From Bacteroidales bacterium (lineage in GTDB: Bacteria; Bacteroidota; Bacteroidia; Bacteroidales; UBA932): DNA of 19,368 bases. The stretch lies in NCBI GenBank assembly GCA_017548445.1, contig JAFYZZ010000057.1, positions 1-19,368 of the forward strand, written 5' to 3'. The position numbers and the translations under genes are program-made. The notes beneath the pieces are model-generated. The model saw only the letters and a list, made by a program, of their open reading frames with translations. It did no database searches and had not been told where the DNA came from. Shown piece after piece: positions 1 to 8,095 of the stretch. The number at the start of each line of letters is the position of its first letter. The stretch's first letter is position 1.

Positions 1-694
<694 letters not shown>

Positions 695-723
695 CCCCTT
701 TCGAAAAAAAAGGAAATCTTTGC

Positions 724-731
724 TATCTTTG
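724..731 (+). promoter_or_regulatory. -7 element upstream of the DUF418 gene
   Basis: TATCTTTG matches TAnnTTTG, 25 bp before the ATG at 757. The -33 region near 699-703 (TTTCG) is only a weak match. The element lies back to back with the gap promoter. Confidence 0.6.
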
Positions 732-756
732 GAAGAGAGATAAAAACGGGAAGCCT

Positions 757-1908
757 ATGTACAAGACCCAGGGACTGAAAAACAGCCGGATCGAAGTGGC
801 GGACGCCCTGCGCGGCATCGCCGTGGTCGGCATCATCCTTTACCACGCCGTGGAACATTTCAACCTCGGCACGCCGGACGGCGTGCCCCTGTCGCTGCCC
901 TTCGACGGCACCGTGTTCAACGTGCTCACGGTCCTGCTTTCGGGCAAGATGTACGGCATCTTCGCCCTGCTGTTCGGCCTGAGTTTCTTCATTATGCGGG
1001 ACAACCAGGAGCAGAAGGGCAAGGACTTCTCCCTGCGGTTCGCCTGGCGGATGGTGCTGCTGTTCGGTTTCGGCGTCCTGAACCTGGTCTTCTACGACGG
1101 CGACATCCTGACTTTCTATGCCCTGCTGGGCCTGCTGCTGATTCCCGCCGGGTATCTCTGCACGCCCGCGCTCTGGGCGCTGACCATCTTCCTGCTCATC
1201 CAGCCCGTGGAACTCTACAGCCTGATTTCCGGCTGGAAACCGGACATTTCCGCGATGGGCAGATATTATATGGAACTGGGCAGGGCGCACGCCGACGGGA
1301 CGTTCTGCGAGTCCGCCGCCGCCAGCCTGCGGTACGGCTTCGCCGCCTCCGGCCTATGGTTCGTCTGGAAGGGGCGGATCACCCAGACGCTCGGGCTCTT
1401 CTACCTGGGCCTCCTCTTCGGCCGTCTCCGGCTCTTCTACGATGAGGGCAGCCACCTGAAAACCTGGCGTATCGTCCTGGCCGTTTCCACGGCGCTGGTG
1501 GCCGCGGGCGTCATATTCGGCGCCGCCGGCGGCGGGGATGTGAATTTCGGAAAACTGGACGGTCTGCTGCATCCGCTCTTCAACCTCGCCATCCTGCTGT
1601 TCATCGTGTCCGGCGTCACCCTGCTCTGGTACGCCTCGGCAGGTTTCCGGAAGAGCCTTTCGCACATCTGCTTCTTCGGGCGGATGTCGCTGACGAATTA
1701 CCTGTTCTCCTCGGTGCTGGGCACCTGCATTTTCTACGGCTGGGGGCTCGGGATGTACAAGGTCCTGGGGATCACCTGGTCGCTGCTCGTCGGCATCGCC
1801 ATCGTCGTCCTGCAGATCGTGCTCCTCTACCAATGGTCCAGGAAGCACCGGCGCGGCCCGCTGGAGACCCTCTGGCGCAAACTCACCTGGATCGGCGGCG
1901 AATCTTGA
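757..1908 (+). CDS. DUF418 (YeiB-like) multi-pass membrane protein
   Basis: Integral inner-membrane protein of 383 aa, probably with 8-10 helices, belonging to the DUF418/YeiB family. Family function is not established; transport or acyl transfer has been proposed. The N-terminus carries the family signature RIEVADALRGIAVVGIILYH. The C-terminal DUF418 block is recognisable from FGRMSLTNYLFSS (about residues 305-320) to the closing GPLETLWR near residue 367. Length is typical. The ATG at 757 places the signature at residues 11-30, as usual. It is a single gene with its own promoter, divergent from gap and followed by another short membrane protein. Nothing in the sequence indicates a substrate. 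Confidence 0.85.
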   Translation: MYKTQGLKNSRIEVADALRGIAVVGIILYHAVEHFNLGTPDGVPLSLPFDGTVFNVLTVLLSGKMYGIFALLFGLSFFIMRDNQEQKGKDFSLRFAWRMVLLFGFGVLNLVFYDGDILTFYALLGLLLIPAGYLCTPALWALTIFLLIQPVELYSLISGWKPDISAMGRYYMELGRAHADGTFCESAAASLRYGFAASGLWFVWKGRITQTLGLFYLGLLFGRLRLFYDEGSHLKTWRIVLAVSTALVAAGVIFGAAGGGDVNFGKLDGLLHPLFNLAILLFIVSGVTLLWYASAGFRKSLSHICFFGRMSLTNYLFSSVLGTCIFYGWGLGMYKVLGITWSLLVGIAIVVLQIVLLYQWSRKHRRGPLETLWRKLTWIGGES

Positions 1909-1919
1909 AAAATAATTCT

Positions 1920-1927
1920 TATCTTTG
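1920..1927 (+). promoter_or_regulatory. -7 element upstream of the GlsB-like gene
   Basis: TATCTTTG lies 46 bp before the ATG at 1974, just after the DUF418 stop codon. It matches TAnnTTTG. No convincing -33 TTTG is seen at the expected spacing. Confidence 0.55.
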
Positions 1928-1973
1928 TTATGCTCGACAGAGCACATCGTTTAATCACTAATTACTAAAACCA

Positions 1974-2234
1974 ATGAACATCCTCCTTACCCTGCTCTTC
2001 GGAGCCATCGCCGGCTGGCTTGCCGGTTTCTTTGTCATCAAGGACAAAGGCGGTCTTATCTGGAACATCATCATCGGTCTGCTCGGCGGTCTGGTCGGCG
2101 GCTGGCTGCTCGGTAAACTTGGCGCTAACGGGGCCTTCTGGTCCCAGTGGTATGGCCAGATTGTCTGCGCCGTCATCGGCGCCGTGGTCCTCCTGGCCGT
2201 CTGGAACCTGATCAAGAAACTGCTCAAGAAATAA
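1974..2234 (+). CDS. GlsB/YeaQ/YmgE-type small stress membrane protein
   Basis: 86-aa membrane protein of the transglycosylase-associated (PF04226) family. The family consists of small envelope proteins often induced by stress; biochemical function is unknown. Three hydrophobic segments are visible, at about residues 3-22, 28-50 and 60-82. Gly-rich helices (GAIAGWLAGFF, GLLGGLVGGWLLG) are characteristic, and the protein ends in a basic tail, KKLLKK. Size matches the family (about 80-90 aa). It starts at the ATG at 1974 behind an A-rich leader, and its stop lies 13 nt before the next gene, so the two are probably co-transcribed. Confidence 0.85.
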   Translation: MNILLTLLFGAIAGWLAGFFVIKDKGGLIWNIIIGLLGGLVGGWLLGKLGANGAFWSQWYGQIVCAVIGAVVLLAVWNLIKKLLKK

Positions 2235-2247
2235 GGCTCGAACCGCT

Positions 2248-3624
2248 ATGAACCTTCTCAGATCGGTCATCGCCGCCCTGGCGATGACTATTGTCGCGTC
2301 AGCCGGGGCGCAGACCCTGAAAATGACGCATCAGGTCGTACGCATCAATGCGTATGAGTCCTACACTTCCGTCGATCTCGTGGTGGTAAAGCCGGAACTG
2401 AAACTCGACGTCCTGGATCCTGCGGCGTTCACGGTGGAGACGAACGGCATAGAAAGAACCGTCAAGATCATCTACACCTGCGACGACCGCGGCGCGTGGA
2501 CCGACGGCGGCGACTATCTCGCATTCGGACTCGAACTCAGCCGGGCCCGCGGCGTCGCGCCGCTCGTCACAAGAGGTATGGGCACCTGGAGCACCGCCTA
2601 TCCCGTGAAGGTGGCGCTCAAACCCGGCAAGAGCGTCAAGGCCGGCGGGAAGAAGTACACCGCCGTGGACTGCGTGACCGACCACGCGCTCCGCAACTTC
2701 ATCTCCGAGTCCGACTACTTCAGCCGCGGCACCTTCACCGGCCCGGTCACCGGCCGTCCCGGCGACGTGACCCTGACCTACGGCGCCTATGAGCCGGAGG
2801 CCCTGCGCACCGACGGCAAACCCAATCCGATGATCATCTGGCTGCACGGAATGGGCGAAGGCGGCACGGACGTATCCATCGAACTGATGGGCAACGAGGT
2901 CGTCTCGCTCATCCGCCAGGACATCCAGTCGCATTTCACGACGGAAGGCGGAGAGACGGGCGCTTACGTCCTGGCCATCCAGTGCCCCACGATGTGGATG
3001 GATTCGGCATCCGGGTCGATGTCCCGCGGGGAAACCCCTTCCCTGTATGCCGACGTGCTCAAGTCCTGCATCGACGACTATGTCGCGCGTCATCCCGACG
3101 TGGACCGCAACCGGATCCTGATCGGCGGCTGCTCGAACGGCGGATTTATGACAGTGCATATGCTCCTCCGCAACCCCGGCTTCTTCGCGGCGGCTTATCC
3201 GACCTGCGAGGCCTTTGCAGACGCGAACATCTCCGATACGCAGATCCGGCAGCTCGCCGGGGAGAACATCTGGTTCGTCCAGTCCTTCGATGACACGACG
3301 GTTCCGCCCGCCGAGTACTGCATCCCGACCTACAAGCGTCTGATGGAGGCCGGGGCCAAGAACGTCTGGATCTCGATGTTCGAGAACGTGACCGGAACCG
3401 ACACGCCCGGCCAGCGGCTTATGGGCCACTTCTCCTGGGTCTACGTGTTCAACGACCAGGTCACGGGCGCCCAGGAGCAGTCCACGGGCGATATGAAGCC
3501 TTCGAACGACGGCGGCGGCTCCGTGGCCCCGCAAGGCTATGCGAACCTCTTCGACTGGATGAACGCCCAGGTCCTCACCGCCCCCGAGGCGCCTCAACGG
3601 CAGGACGGTCAGCGTAGAAGATAA
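2248..3624 (+). CDS. Secreted alpha/beta-hydrolase (esterase / prolyl-oligopeptidase-like)
   Basis: 458-aa exported serine hydrolase. Residues 1 to about 22 form a signal peptide ending ASAGAQ. An N-terminal beta-rich region (about 23-190) resembles the Ig-like domain found ahead of such esterases. The catalytic domain shows the oxyanion-region motif IIWLHGMGEGG. The nucleophile elbow is G-C-S296-N-G. A probable acid is Asp348 or Asp349 (SFDDTTVPP), and a probable His is 394 (MGHFSW). This order matches the catalytic triad of dienelactone-hydrolase, PHB-depolymerase and S9-like enzymes. The substrate is not deducible; feruloyl or acetyl esters, or peptides, are all possible. The C-terminus (APEAPQRQDGQRRR) is low complexity. 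It probably shares an operon with the small membrane gene upstream, and a terminator follows after 100 bp. Confidence 0.8.
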   Translation: MNLLRSVIAALAMTIVASAGAQTLKMTHQVVRINAYESYTSVDLVVVKPELKLDVLDPAAFTVETNGIERTVKIIYTCDDRGAWTDGGDYLAFGLELSRARGVAPLVTRGMGTWSTAYPVKVALKPGKSVKAGGKKYTAVDCVTDHALRNFISESDYFSRGTFTGPVTGRPGDVTLTYGAYEPEALRTDGKPNPMIIWLHGMGEGGTDVSIELMGNEVVSLIRQDIQSHFTTEGGETGAYVLAIQCPTMWMDSASGSMSRGETPSLYADVLKSCIDDYVARHPDVDRNRILIGGCSNGGFMTVHMLLRNPGFFAAAYPTCEAFADANISDTQIRQLAGENIWFVQSFDDTTVPPAEYCIPTYKRLMEAGAKNVWISMFENVTGTDTPGQRLMGHFSWVYVFNDQVTGAQEQSTGDMKPSNDGGGSVAPQGYANLFDWMNAQVLTAPEAPQRQDGQRRR

Positions 3625-3632
3625 GCATTCCA

Positions 3633-3710
3633 TCCTCAAAATCCAGGCAATTTGAGGACGGCAGGCAGAAAAACCGGCCTCCGTCCTCACCAGAAGGCCT
3701 TTTTGAGGAC
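3633..3710. repeat. Four alternating copies of a TCCTCA/TGAGGA arm with competing hairpins
   Basis: Downstream of the hydrolase gene there are four arms. They are TCCTCAAA (3633-3640), TTTGAGGACGG (3651-3661), CCGTCCTCA (3681-3689) and TGAGGAC (3704-3710). Arms 1 and 2 pair over 8 bp and arms 3 and 4 over 7 bp. Arms 2 and 3 can pair instead over 9 bp, so two mutually exclusive folds exist. It sits ahead of the terminator at 3727-3756. Its role is unknown. Confidence 0.6.
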
Positions 3711-3726
3711 AGACGCCAACAAAAAA

Positions 3727-3756
3727 GACGGGCGGCAGTTTGCCGTCCGTCTTTTT
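3727..3756. terminator. Bidirectional intrinsic terminator between the hydrolase gene and tRNA-Asn
   Basis: A 10-bp stem (GACGGGCGGC, 3727-3736, with GCCGTCCGTC, 3742-3751; one G-T pair) encloses the 5-nt loop AGTTT. It has an A run before it and a T run after it, so it works from both strands. It can end the plus-strand hydrolase transcript and the minus-strand tRNA transcript. The last base overlaps the encoded CCA of the tRNA. Confidence 0.88.
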
Positions 3757-3832
3757 GGCTCCCCTTCTAGGACTTGAACCTAGGACCCCCTGATTAACAG
3801 TCAGGTGCTCTAACCAACTGAGCTAAAGAGGA
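3756..3832 (-). tRNA. tRNA-Asn (anticodon GUU)
   Basis: Read on the minus strand, a full cloverleaf is present. The acceptor is TCCTCTT with AAGGGGA, the D stem GCTC/GAGC, the anticodon stem CCTGA/TCAGG with loop CTGTTAA (anticodon GTT), and the T stem CTAGG/CCTAG with loop TTCAAGT. The discriminator is G (3759) and CCA (3758-3756) appears to be encoded. The mature body is 3759-3832. It is transcribed from the promoter at 3863-3893 and ends at the bidirectional terminator. Confidence 0.97.
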
Positions 3833-3862
3833 CTGTTGCCCGCCACTTGCGTTTTGGGACTG

Positions 3863-3893
3863 CAAATATACGGCAAAATCTTGAATGCGCAAA
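3863..3893 (-). promoter_or_regulatory. Promoter of tRNA-Asn
   Basis: On the minus strand TTTG (3893-3890) is followed after exactly 19 bp by TATATTTG (3870-3863). This is an excellent Bacteroidota -33/-7 pair and the best promoter in the window, about 31 bp upstream of the tRNA 5' end. Confidence 0.85.
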
Positions 3894-3927
3894 TTATTTT
3901 CATACTTTTTTGCGACTCCGGAACGGA

Positions 3928-4491
3928 TCAGCGGACGGAGTGGTCCAGCCGGTGGGCAATCAGGCTGCGGAACAGGTCGGCGTCGTAACGCAGGTCTTCG
4001 TCGCTTATCGTCCGATCCCCTTTGATGTTTTCGGAAACAAGACGGCCTTCGGCATCATAATAATAGCGTTCCTCGTTCTTCCCGCCATCGATGGAATCAC
4101 CTTGAAGAAAGACGAAGAGCAACCGGCCGCTCGCAGGTTCGTAAAGGTACTCCTCATAGAAATTCCGGGCGGCGACGTTATACTTCCGGGTGATGAAATA
4201 AGGGCGGTAATGCACCTCCCAGACGGGTTCCGCCTGGACGTCGAGGTCGAAATAGCAGTGGCAGATTTCTTCGCTGGGGCCGGAACCGGGCATATTGCGG
4301 CGGATGGTGGATACCACGTCATTGTGCAGGTTGGCATCGTCCGACTCGAATGACCGGGCGATCTTATCCTTGGCGGCCGCATAGGCGGCACGGATTTCCC
4401 TGACCGCGGCGGCCTCGTTCTGTGCCGCGGCGACTATGGTGATTCCGAGCGAAAAGCCCAGCAGGATCAACTTCAACAATCGTTTTTTCAT
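3928..4491 (-). CDS. Small exported protein of unknown function
   Basis: 187-aa protein that I do not recognise. Residues 1 to about 24 ([24 protein letters not shown]) form a clear Sec signal peptide ending at Ala-Gln, so it is periplasmic or secreted. The mature part is mixed and fairly acidic. It has aromatic-rich strands ([30 protein letters not shown]) and a short [14 protein letters not shown] stretch that resembles a YD-type beta hairpin. No catalytic motif is evident. An upstream in-frame ATG at 4671 would extend it by 60 residues, but that would hide the signal peptide and run through the divergent gene and both promoters, so the ATG at 4491-4489 is chosen. It is a lone gene between the tRNA-Asn promoter and the HU-like gene. 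Confidence 0.75.
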   Translation of the reverse strand: MKKRLLKLILLGFSLGITIVAAAQNEAAAVREIRAAYAAAKDKIARSFESDDANLHNDVVSTIRRNMPGSGPSEEICHCYFDLDVQAEPVWEVHYRPYFITRKYNVAARNFYEEYLYEPASGRLLFVFLQGDSIDGGKNEERYYYDAEGRLVSENIKGDRTISDEDLRYDADLFRSLIAHRLDHSVR

Positions 4492-4515
4492 CTTACGTTT
4501 CTTTGATGTCAAGGG

Positions 4516-4523
4516 CAAATATA
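4516..4523 (-). promoter_or_regulatory. -7 element for the exported small protein gene
   Basis: TATATTTG on the minus strand, 24 bp before the ATG at 4491, matches TAnnTTTG. It lies 21 bp from the divergent plus-strand element at 4545-4552, so the two promoters must share -33 space. No clear -33 TTTG is seen. Confidence 0.6.
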
Positions 4524-4544
4524 CGAATTCTCGGAAAGAATCCT

Positions 4545-4552
4545 TATATTTG
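4545..4552 (+). promoter_or_regulatory. -7 element almost abutting the HU-domain gene start
   Basis: TATATTTG ends 6 bp before the ATG at 4559. In Bacteroidota, transcription starts only a few bases after this element, so the mRNA would be leaderless or nearly so. It probably drives the whole downstream run of genes. Confidence 0.65.
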
Positions 4553-4558
4553 TATGTT

Positions 4559-5455
4559 ATGGATATAGACCTTCTGTCCCGGATGATCGCCACGCTGATC
4601 GTGGAGCACGACCAGGTGGGCCTGCCGGGTGTCGGCACCTTCGTGGCCGAGATGATGCCCGCATCGTTCACCGACCGCGGCTACACCATCCATCCCCCCT
4701 ACCGCCGGCTCTCCTTCTACCCCAGCCAACTGGAAGATTCGCTGCTGATCGACCTCTACGCCACCACGAACGGTCACGACCGGGAGACATCCAAAGTCTA
4801 TATCACGCAGTTCCTCGCGGAGATGAAATCCATCCTGGAGGAGCGCAAGAGCATCGTCCTGCCGGGACTGGGGCGCCTGCGCGCCACCAAGGAGAACGCC
4901 CTGTTCTTCGTGGCCGACGAGGACCTGGACATCTTCCCGGCCGGCATCGGCCTGAGGCCCGTATCCCTGAAGAGCCGCACGGTGCAGGAAGAGCCGGTGG
5001 AAATCAACGTCCCGATGCCGGCACCGCCCGAGCCGGAGCCCATCCCGCAGCCGGAACCGATTCCGGAGCCAGAGCCGGAACCGGAACCTGAGTCACAACC
5101 TGAGCCAGCTCCTGAACCAGCTCCTGAACCAGAGCCGGAACCCATCCCGGAACCGGAACCAGAACCCGAGCCGACTCCCGATCCCCCCAGGCGGACCGGT
5201 CTCAGCTGGGATCCCCTCCCCGCCGTTGCTGCCGCTCCCGAGAAAAAACCGGAGCCCAAAGCGGAGAAACTGCCGAAAGTACACCGGAGCAGGAAGCCCC
5301 GGACTCAGCGCCGCTGGTGGATCCCGGTGGCCATCGGCGCCGCAGCCCTGGCCGTCGTGGCCCTGGCCGCTTTCCTCATCCTCGCCCGGGTGACCCCGGA
5401 CTTCATCAATTCCATCCTGTACACCCCCGAACAACTTCGGATCATAAACTACTGA
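4559..5455 (+). CDS. HU-CCDC81-like domain protein with Pro-Glu spacer and C-terminal membrane anchor
   Basis: 298 aa. Residues 1 to about 135 resemble the duplicated HU-type domain (HU-CCDC81) of Bacteroidota. The pattern is ID-L-S....[19 protein letters not shown] and, in the second half, ...[16 protein letters not shown] folds usually bind DNA. Residues about 155-210 are an almost pure Pro-Glu repeat ([15 protein letters not shown]). A basic segment (about 235-250) and one transmembrane helix (about 252-275, [20 protein letters not shown]) follow, leaving a short tail ending RIINY. Homologues often end in a SPOR domain, which is absent here. The HU part would be cytoplasmic, held to the inner membrane on a rigid spacer. 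The start is set by homology (M-D-I-D-L). It is first in a long plus-strand run, 4 nt before the Nudix gene. Confidence 0.8.
   Translation: MDIDLLSRMIATLIVEHDQVGLPGVGTFVAEMMPASFTDRGYTIHPPYRRLSFYPSQLEDSLLIDLYATTNGHDRETSKVYITQFLAEMKSILEERKSIVLPGLGRLRATKENALFFVADEDLDIFPAGIGLRPVSLKSRTVQEEPVEINVPMPAPPEPEPIPQPEPIPEPEPEPEPESQPEPAPEPAPEPEPEPIPEPEPEPEPTPDPPRRTGLSWDPLPAVAAAPEKKPEPKAEKLPKVHRSRKPRTQRRWWIPVAIGAAALAVVALAAFLILARVTPDFINSILYTPEQLRIINY
5021..5190 (+). repeat. In-frame Pro-Glu coding repeat
   Basis: Tandem variants of CCGGAACCGGAGCC-like units and two adjacent copies of CAGCTCCTGAAC (about 5106-5129) encode the Pro-Glu spacer of the HU-domain protein. Codons vary between units (GAG/GAA, CCG/CCA/CCT), so this is a maintained protein repeat, not a recent DNA expansion. 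The internal 12-bp duplication may be recent. Confidence 0.75.
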
Positions 5456-5459
5456 CGCC

Positions 5460-6029
5460 TTGCTTGAACTGATCTACCCCGTCAATCCCGCACCGCTCCT
5501 CAAGGGCGGCAAGCGGGTCCGCGCCCTGGAGATGCTGCCCGTCGTGGACGAATCCGGCAACGTCAAGGCCCAGGCATCGCGCGAATTCTGCCACGCCGGC
5601 ACCAAGCCGCTGCATCCGGTGGTCCACCTGCACGTGATGAACCGCCGCGGGGAACTGTACCTGCAGCAGCGCGGGCCCCACAAGGACCTGCTGCCGCTGA
5701 AATGGGACACCGCCGTGGGCGGACACATCGCCTACGGAGAATATATCCTGGAGGCGCTCTACCGCGAGTCCTCCGAGGAACTCCGGCTGCACGATTTCTT
5801 CCCCCAGTGGCTCTGCGCGTACGTTTTCGAGTCGCAGCGCGAGCGGGAACTCGTAAGCGTCTTCGCCACGGTGGGCGAATATGAACTCCATCCGGACAGG
5901 GACGAAGTCCGTGACGGCCGTTTCTGGTCGTTCGAGGAAATCGAAGGGACCCTGGGCAAAGGCATCTTCACCCCCAACTTCGAGTCCGAATACGCCCGCA
6001 TCAAAGATACCCTCCTAGCCCTGCTGTGA
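5460..6029 (+). CDS. Nudix hydrolase (IPP-isomerase/YfcD-like)
   Basis: 189-aa cytoplasmic Nudix enzyme. The Nudix box runs from GGHIAYGEYILEALYRESSEEL at about residues 87-108. It has the spaced Gly, Glu, Arg-Glu and Glu-Glu that bind the metal-diphosphate, preceded by WDTAVGGH. The family hydrolyses nucleoside diphosphates linked to another moiety; the actual substrate is unknown. The proposed start is TTG at 5460, just 4 nt after the HU-gene stop, because it keeps LIYPVNPAPLL upstream of ALEMLPVVDE, a segment I recall from related proteins. ATG 5532 is the alternative and would remove 24 residues. Its TGA overlaps the next ATG by one base (TGATG), so the next gene is probably translationally coupled. 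Confidence 0.85.
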   Translation: MLELIYPVNPAPLLKGGKRVRALEMLPVVDESGNVKAQASREFCHAGTKPLHPVVHLHVMNRRGELYLQQRGPHKDLLPLKWDTAVGGHIAYGEYILEALYRESSEELRLHDFFPQWLCAYVFESQRERELVSVFATVGEYELHPDRDEVRDGRFWSFEEIEGTLGKGIFTPNFESEYARIKDTLLALL

Positions 6030-8095
6030 TGAAAGAACTCCGCAAATTCATCAAGGACCAGTTGTCCGTATGGCCGCTCGCAGCGGCCAACTTCCGGGCG
6101 CTGAAATCCGTGAAGACGCGTGAACTGACCGTGGCCGGACTCCCCTGCCGGGTGCAGTTCAACCCCGAAAGGGCATTCTCCACGCACGCCGACACGAGTG
6201 CCGAGGCCATCGCCGCGCGCCCCTGCTTCCTCTGCCCGGACAACCGACCGGCGGAGCAGCGCCACATCAAGTTCGAGGGCCGCAAGGGGCGTATGTACAA
6301 CGTCCAGGTGAACCCCTATCCCATCTTCCGGGACCACCTGGTGGTCGTCCGCGACCGGCACCTGCCGCAGGCCATCTGGCACCATCTGCCGGATATGCTG
6401 GACTTTACCGTGAAATACCCCGACTGGCTGGTCTTCTACAACGGCCCCGAGAGCGGTGCCTCCGCTCCGGACCATCTGCATTTCCAGGCCGTCCCGCGCC
6501 ATCATCTCCCGCTGGAGGAGGCCGTGGACGCCTTCCTGGACGCCCCCGGCACACCGCTCGCCTCCGTCAAAGACGCCACCCTGTACCGCTTTTCCGGCTA
6601 TGTCCGCGGCGTATTCGCCCTCAAGGCCACGACCAGCAAGTCGCTGACGAAGCTCTTCTACCGCCTGCTGGAATGCACCTCCCGCCCCTCGGGCGAGACA
6701 GAACCGCGCTTCAACCTGTTCGCCTACACGCAAGGGGCCGAATGGCGCGCCTTCGTGGTGATGCGCGCCGCCAAGCGTTCCCACCACTACGACGCCGAGG
6801 GTCCCGGCCACCTGGACATCAGCCCCGGCGCCGCCGACGTGGCGGGCGTATTCATCACCCCCACCCGCGACGACTTCGAGAAAGTGACGGCCGAGCAGTT
6901 GGAGGAAATCCTGGACGAGGTGACCGTCCCGCAGCGCGAGCAGGATATGATCGAATGGCGCCTGACGCGCACGCAGCCCACCGTGGCCGTGGGCATCCTC
7001 GCCGCCCCGGAAATCCGCTTCGAAATCATCTCGGACGGCGCCGGCCCGCAGACCGTGCGCTGGTGCGACGGCCGCATCGACTACAACGGCACGCTCTACG
7101 ACGAGTTGTATTTCGACTCCATCACCCGGTCCACCCTGTTCGCCGAGCCGTCCTTCGTGCTGTACGACGTGGTGATCGGCATCGACTTCCACTGGGAACA
7201 GAAGCGCACGCTGAAGTTTGCCGGCGGCCTGAAATTCATCGTCGAAGGAGACAGGCTGCGCGCGGTGAACCTCGTGGGAATGGAGGATTACCTGCTGAGC
7301 GTCATCTCCTCCGAGATGAAGTCCAGCGCCGGTCCGGAACTGCTGAAAGCGCACGCCGTGATTTCGCGCAGCTGGCTGCTGGCCCGGATGACGGACCACT
7401 CCGCACACGACAACTTCGACGTATGCGCGGACGACCATTGTCAACGGTATCAGGGACTTACGATGGCCGTCGGCGACAAGGTCCGGTCGGTCATCGACGA
7501 AACCTGGGGGCAGGTACTCCGCTATCAGGGCGAACTCTGCGACACCCGCTATTCCAAATGCTGCGGCGGCCTGACCGAGTTGTTCAGCACCTGCTGGGAA
7601 GACATCGACTACCCCTATCTGCAGTGCGTCGAGGACCCCTGGTGCGACTGCGAGAACGACGCGGTGCTGGCCCAGGTTCTCAACGACTACGACCAGCAGA
7701 CCCGCGACTTCCACGACTGGACCGTGCGCTACGCCCCGGAGGAACTCTCCGCCCTCGTGCGGGAGCGCACCGGCATAGATTTCGGGGAGATCCTGGCCCT
7801 GGAGCCCGTGGAACGGGGTCCGTCGGGTCGGATCAAGTACCTGCGCATCGTGGGCTCCAAACACACGGAGGTGATGGGGAAGGAACTGAAGATCCGCCGC
7901 GCGCTGAGTCCCTCTCACCTGAAGAGTTCCGCCTTCAGCGTGGAGCAGGACCCGGGCGGGGCGTTCGTGCTGCGCGGCCGCGGCTGGGGCCACGGCGTGG
8001 GCCTGTGCCAGATCGGCGCGGCGGTGATGGCCGACCGCGGTTACACCTATGACCAAATCCTGAAACATTACTATCCCGGTGCTGAGATCGAATAA
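6029..8095 (+). CDS. DUF4922 (GalT/phosphorylase-like HIT fold) fused to a SpoIID/LytB domain
   Basis: 688-aa two-domain protein. The N-terminal part (about 1-300) is DUF4922. It has a possible zinc pair C66-x-x-C69 (PCFLCPDNRP) and a His-x-His-x-Gln motif at H149, H151 and Q153 (DHLHFQAVPRHH). These recall the GalT, GDP-hexose phosphorylase and Ap4A phosphorylase branch of the HIT superfamily. The C-terminal part (about 310-688) is SpoIID/LytB. The Glu equivalent to the SpoIID catalytic residue is E429 (SSEMKSSAGPELLKAHAVISRSW), followed by a Cys-rich core (VCADDHC, KCCGGLTE, WCDCEN) and the closing GRGWGHGVGLCQIGA. SpoIID cleaves peptidoglycan glycan strands. No signal peptide or helix is visible at the N-terminus, so the protein appears cytoplasmic. 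Start ATG 6029 overlaps the Nudix stop; the end overlaps ampG by 17 bp. The reaction of the fusion is not known. Confidence 0.88.
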   Translation: MKELRKFIKDQLSVWPLAAANFRALKSVKTRELTVAGLPCRVQFNPERAFSTHADTSAEAIAARPCFLCPDNRPAEQRHIKFEGRKGRMYNVQVNPYPIFRDHLVVVRDRHLPQAIWHHLPDMLDFTVKYPDWLVFYNGPESGASAPDHLHFQAVPRHHLPLEEAVDAFLDAPGTPLASVKDATLYRFSGYVRGVFALKATTSKSLTKLFYRLLECTSRPSGETEPRFNLFAYTQGAEWRAFVVMRAAKRSHHYDAEGPGHLDISPGAADVAGVFITPTRDDFEKVTAEQLEEILDEVTVPQREQDMIEWRLTRTQPTVAVGILAAPEIRFEIISDGAGPQTVRWCDGRIDYNGTLYDELYFDSITRSTLFAEPSFVLYDVVIGIDFHWEQKRTLKFAGGLKFIVEGDRLRAVNLVGMEDYLLSVISSEMKSSAGPELLKAHAVISRSWLLARMTDHSAHDNFDVCADDHCQRYQGLTMAVGDKVRSVIDETWGQVLRYQGELCDTRYSKCCGGLTELFSTCWEDIDYPYLQCVEDPWCDCENDAVLAQVLNDYDQQTRDFHDWTVRYAPEELSALVRERTGIDFGEILALEPVERGPSGRIKYLRIVGSKHTEVMGKELKIRRALSPSHLKSSAFSVEQDPGGAFVLRGRGWGHGVGLCQIGAAVMADRGYTYDQILKHYYPGAEIE

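Noticed and set aside
2299..3690. 463-codon minus-strand frame opposite the hydrolase
   Set aside because: Mirror frame of a gene with a signal peptide and catalytic triad; no motif and no promoter of its own.
4436..4558. Upstream extension of the HU-domain gene to an ATG at 4436
   Set aside because: It would pass through both divergent promoters and the start of the minus-strand gene, and adds residues absent from the family.
5014..5190. Regular repeats near the HU gene as a CRISPR or minisatellite
   Set aside because: No spacers; the units are codon-based and encode a Pro-Glu linker in frame.
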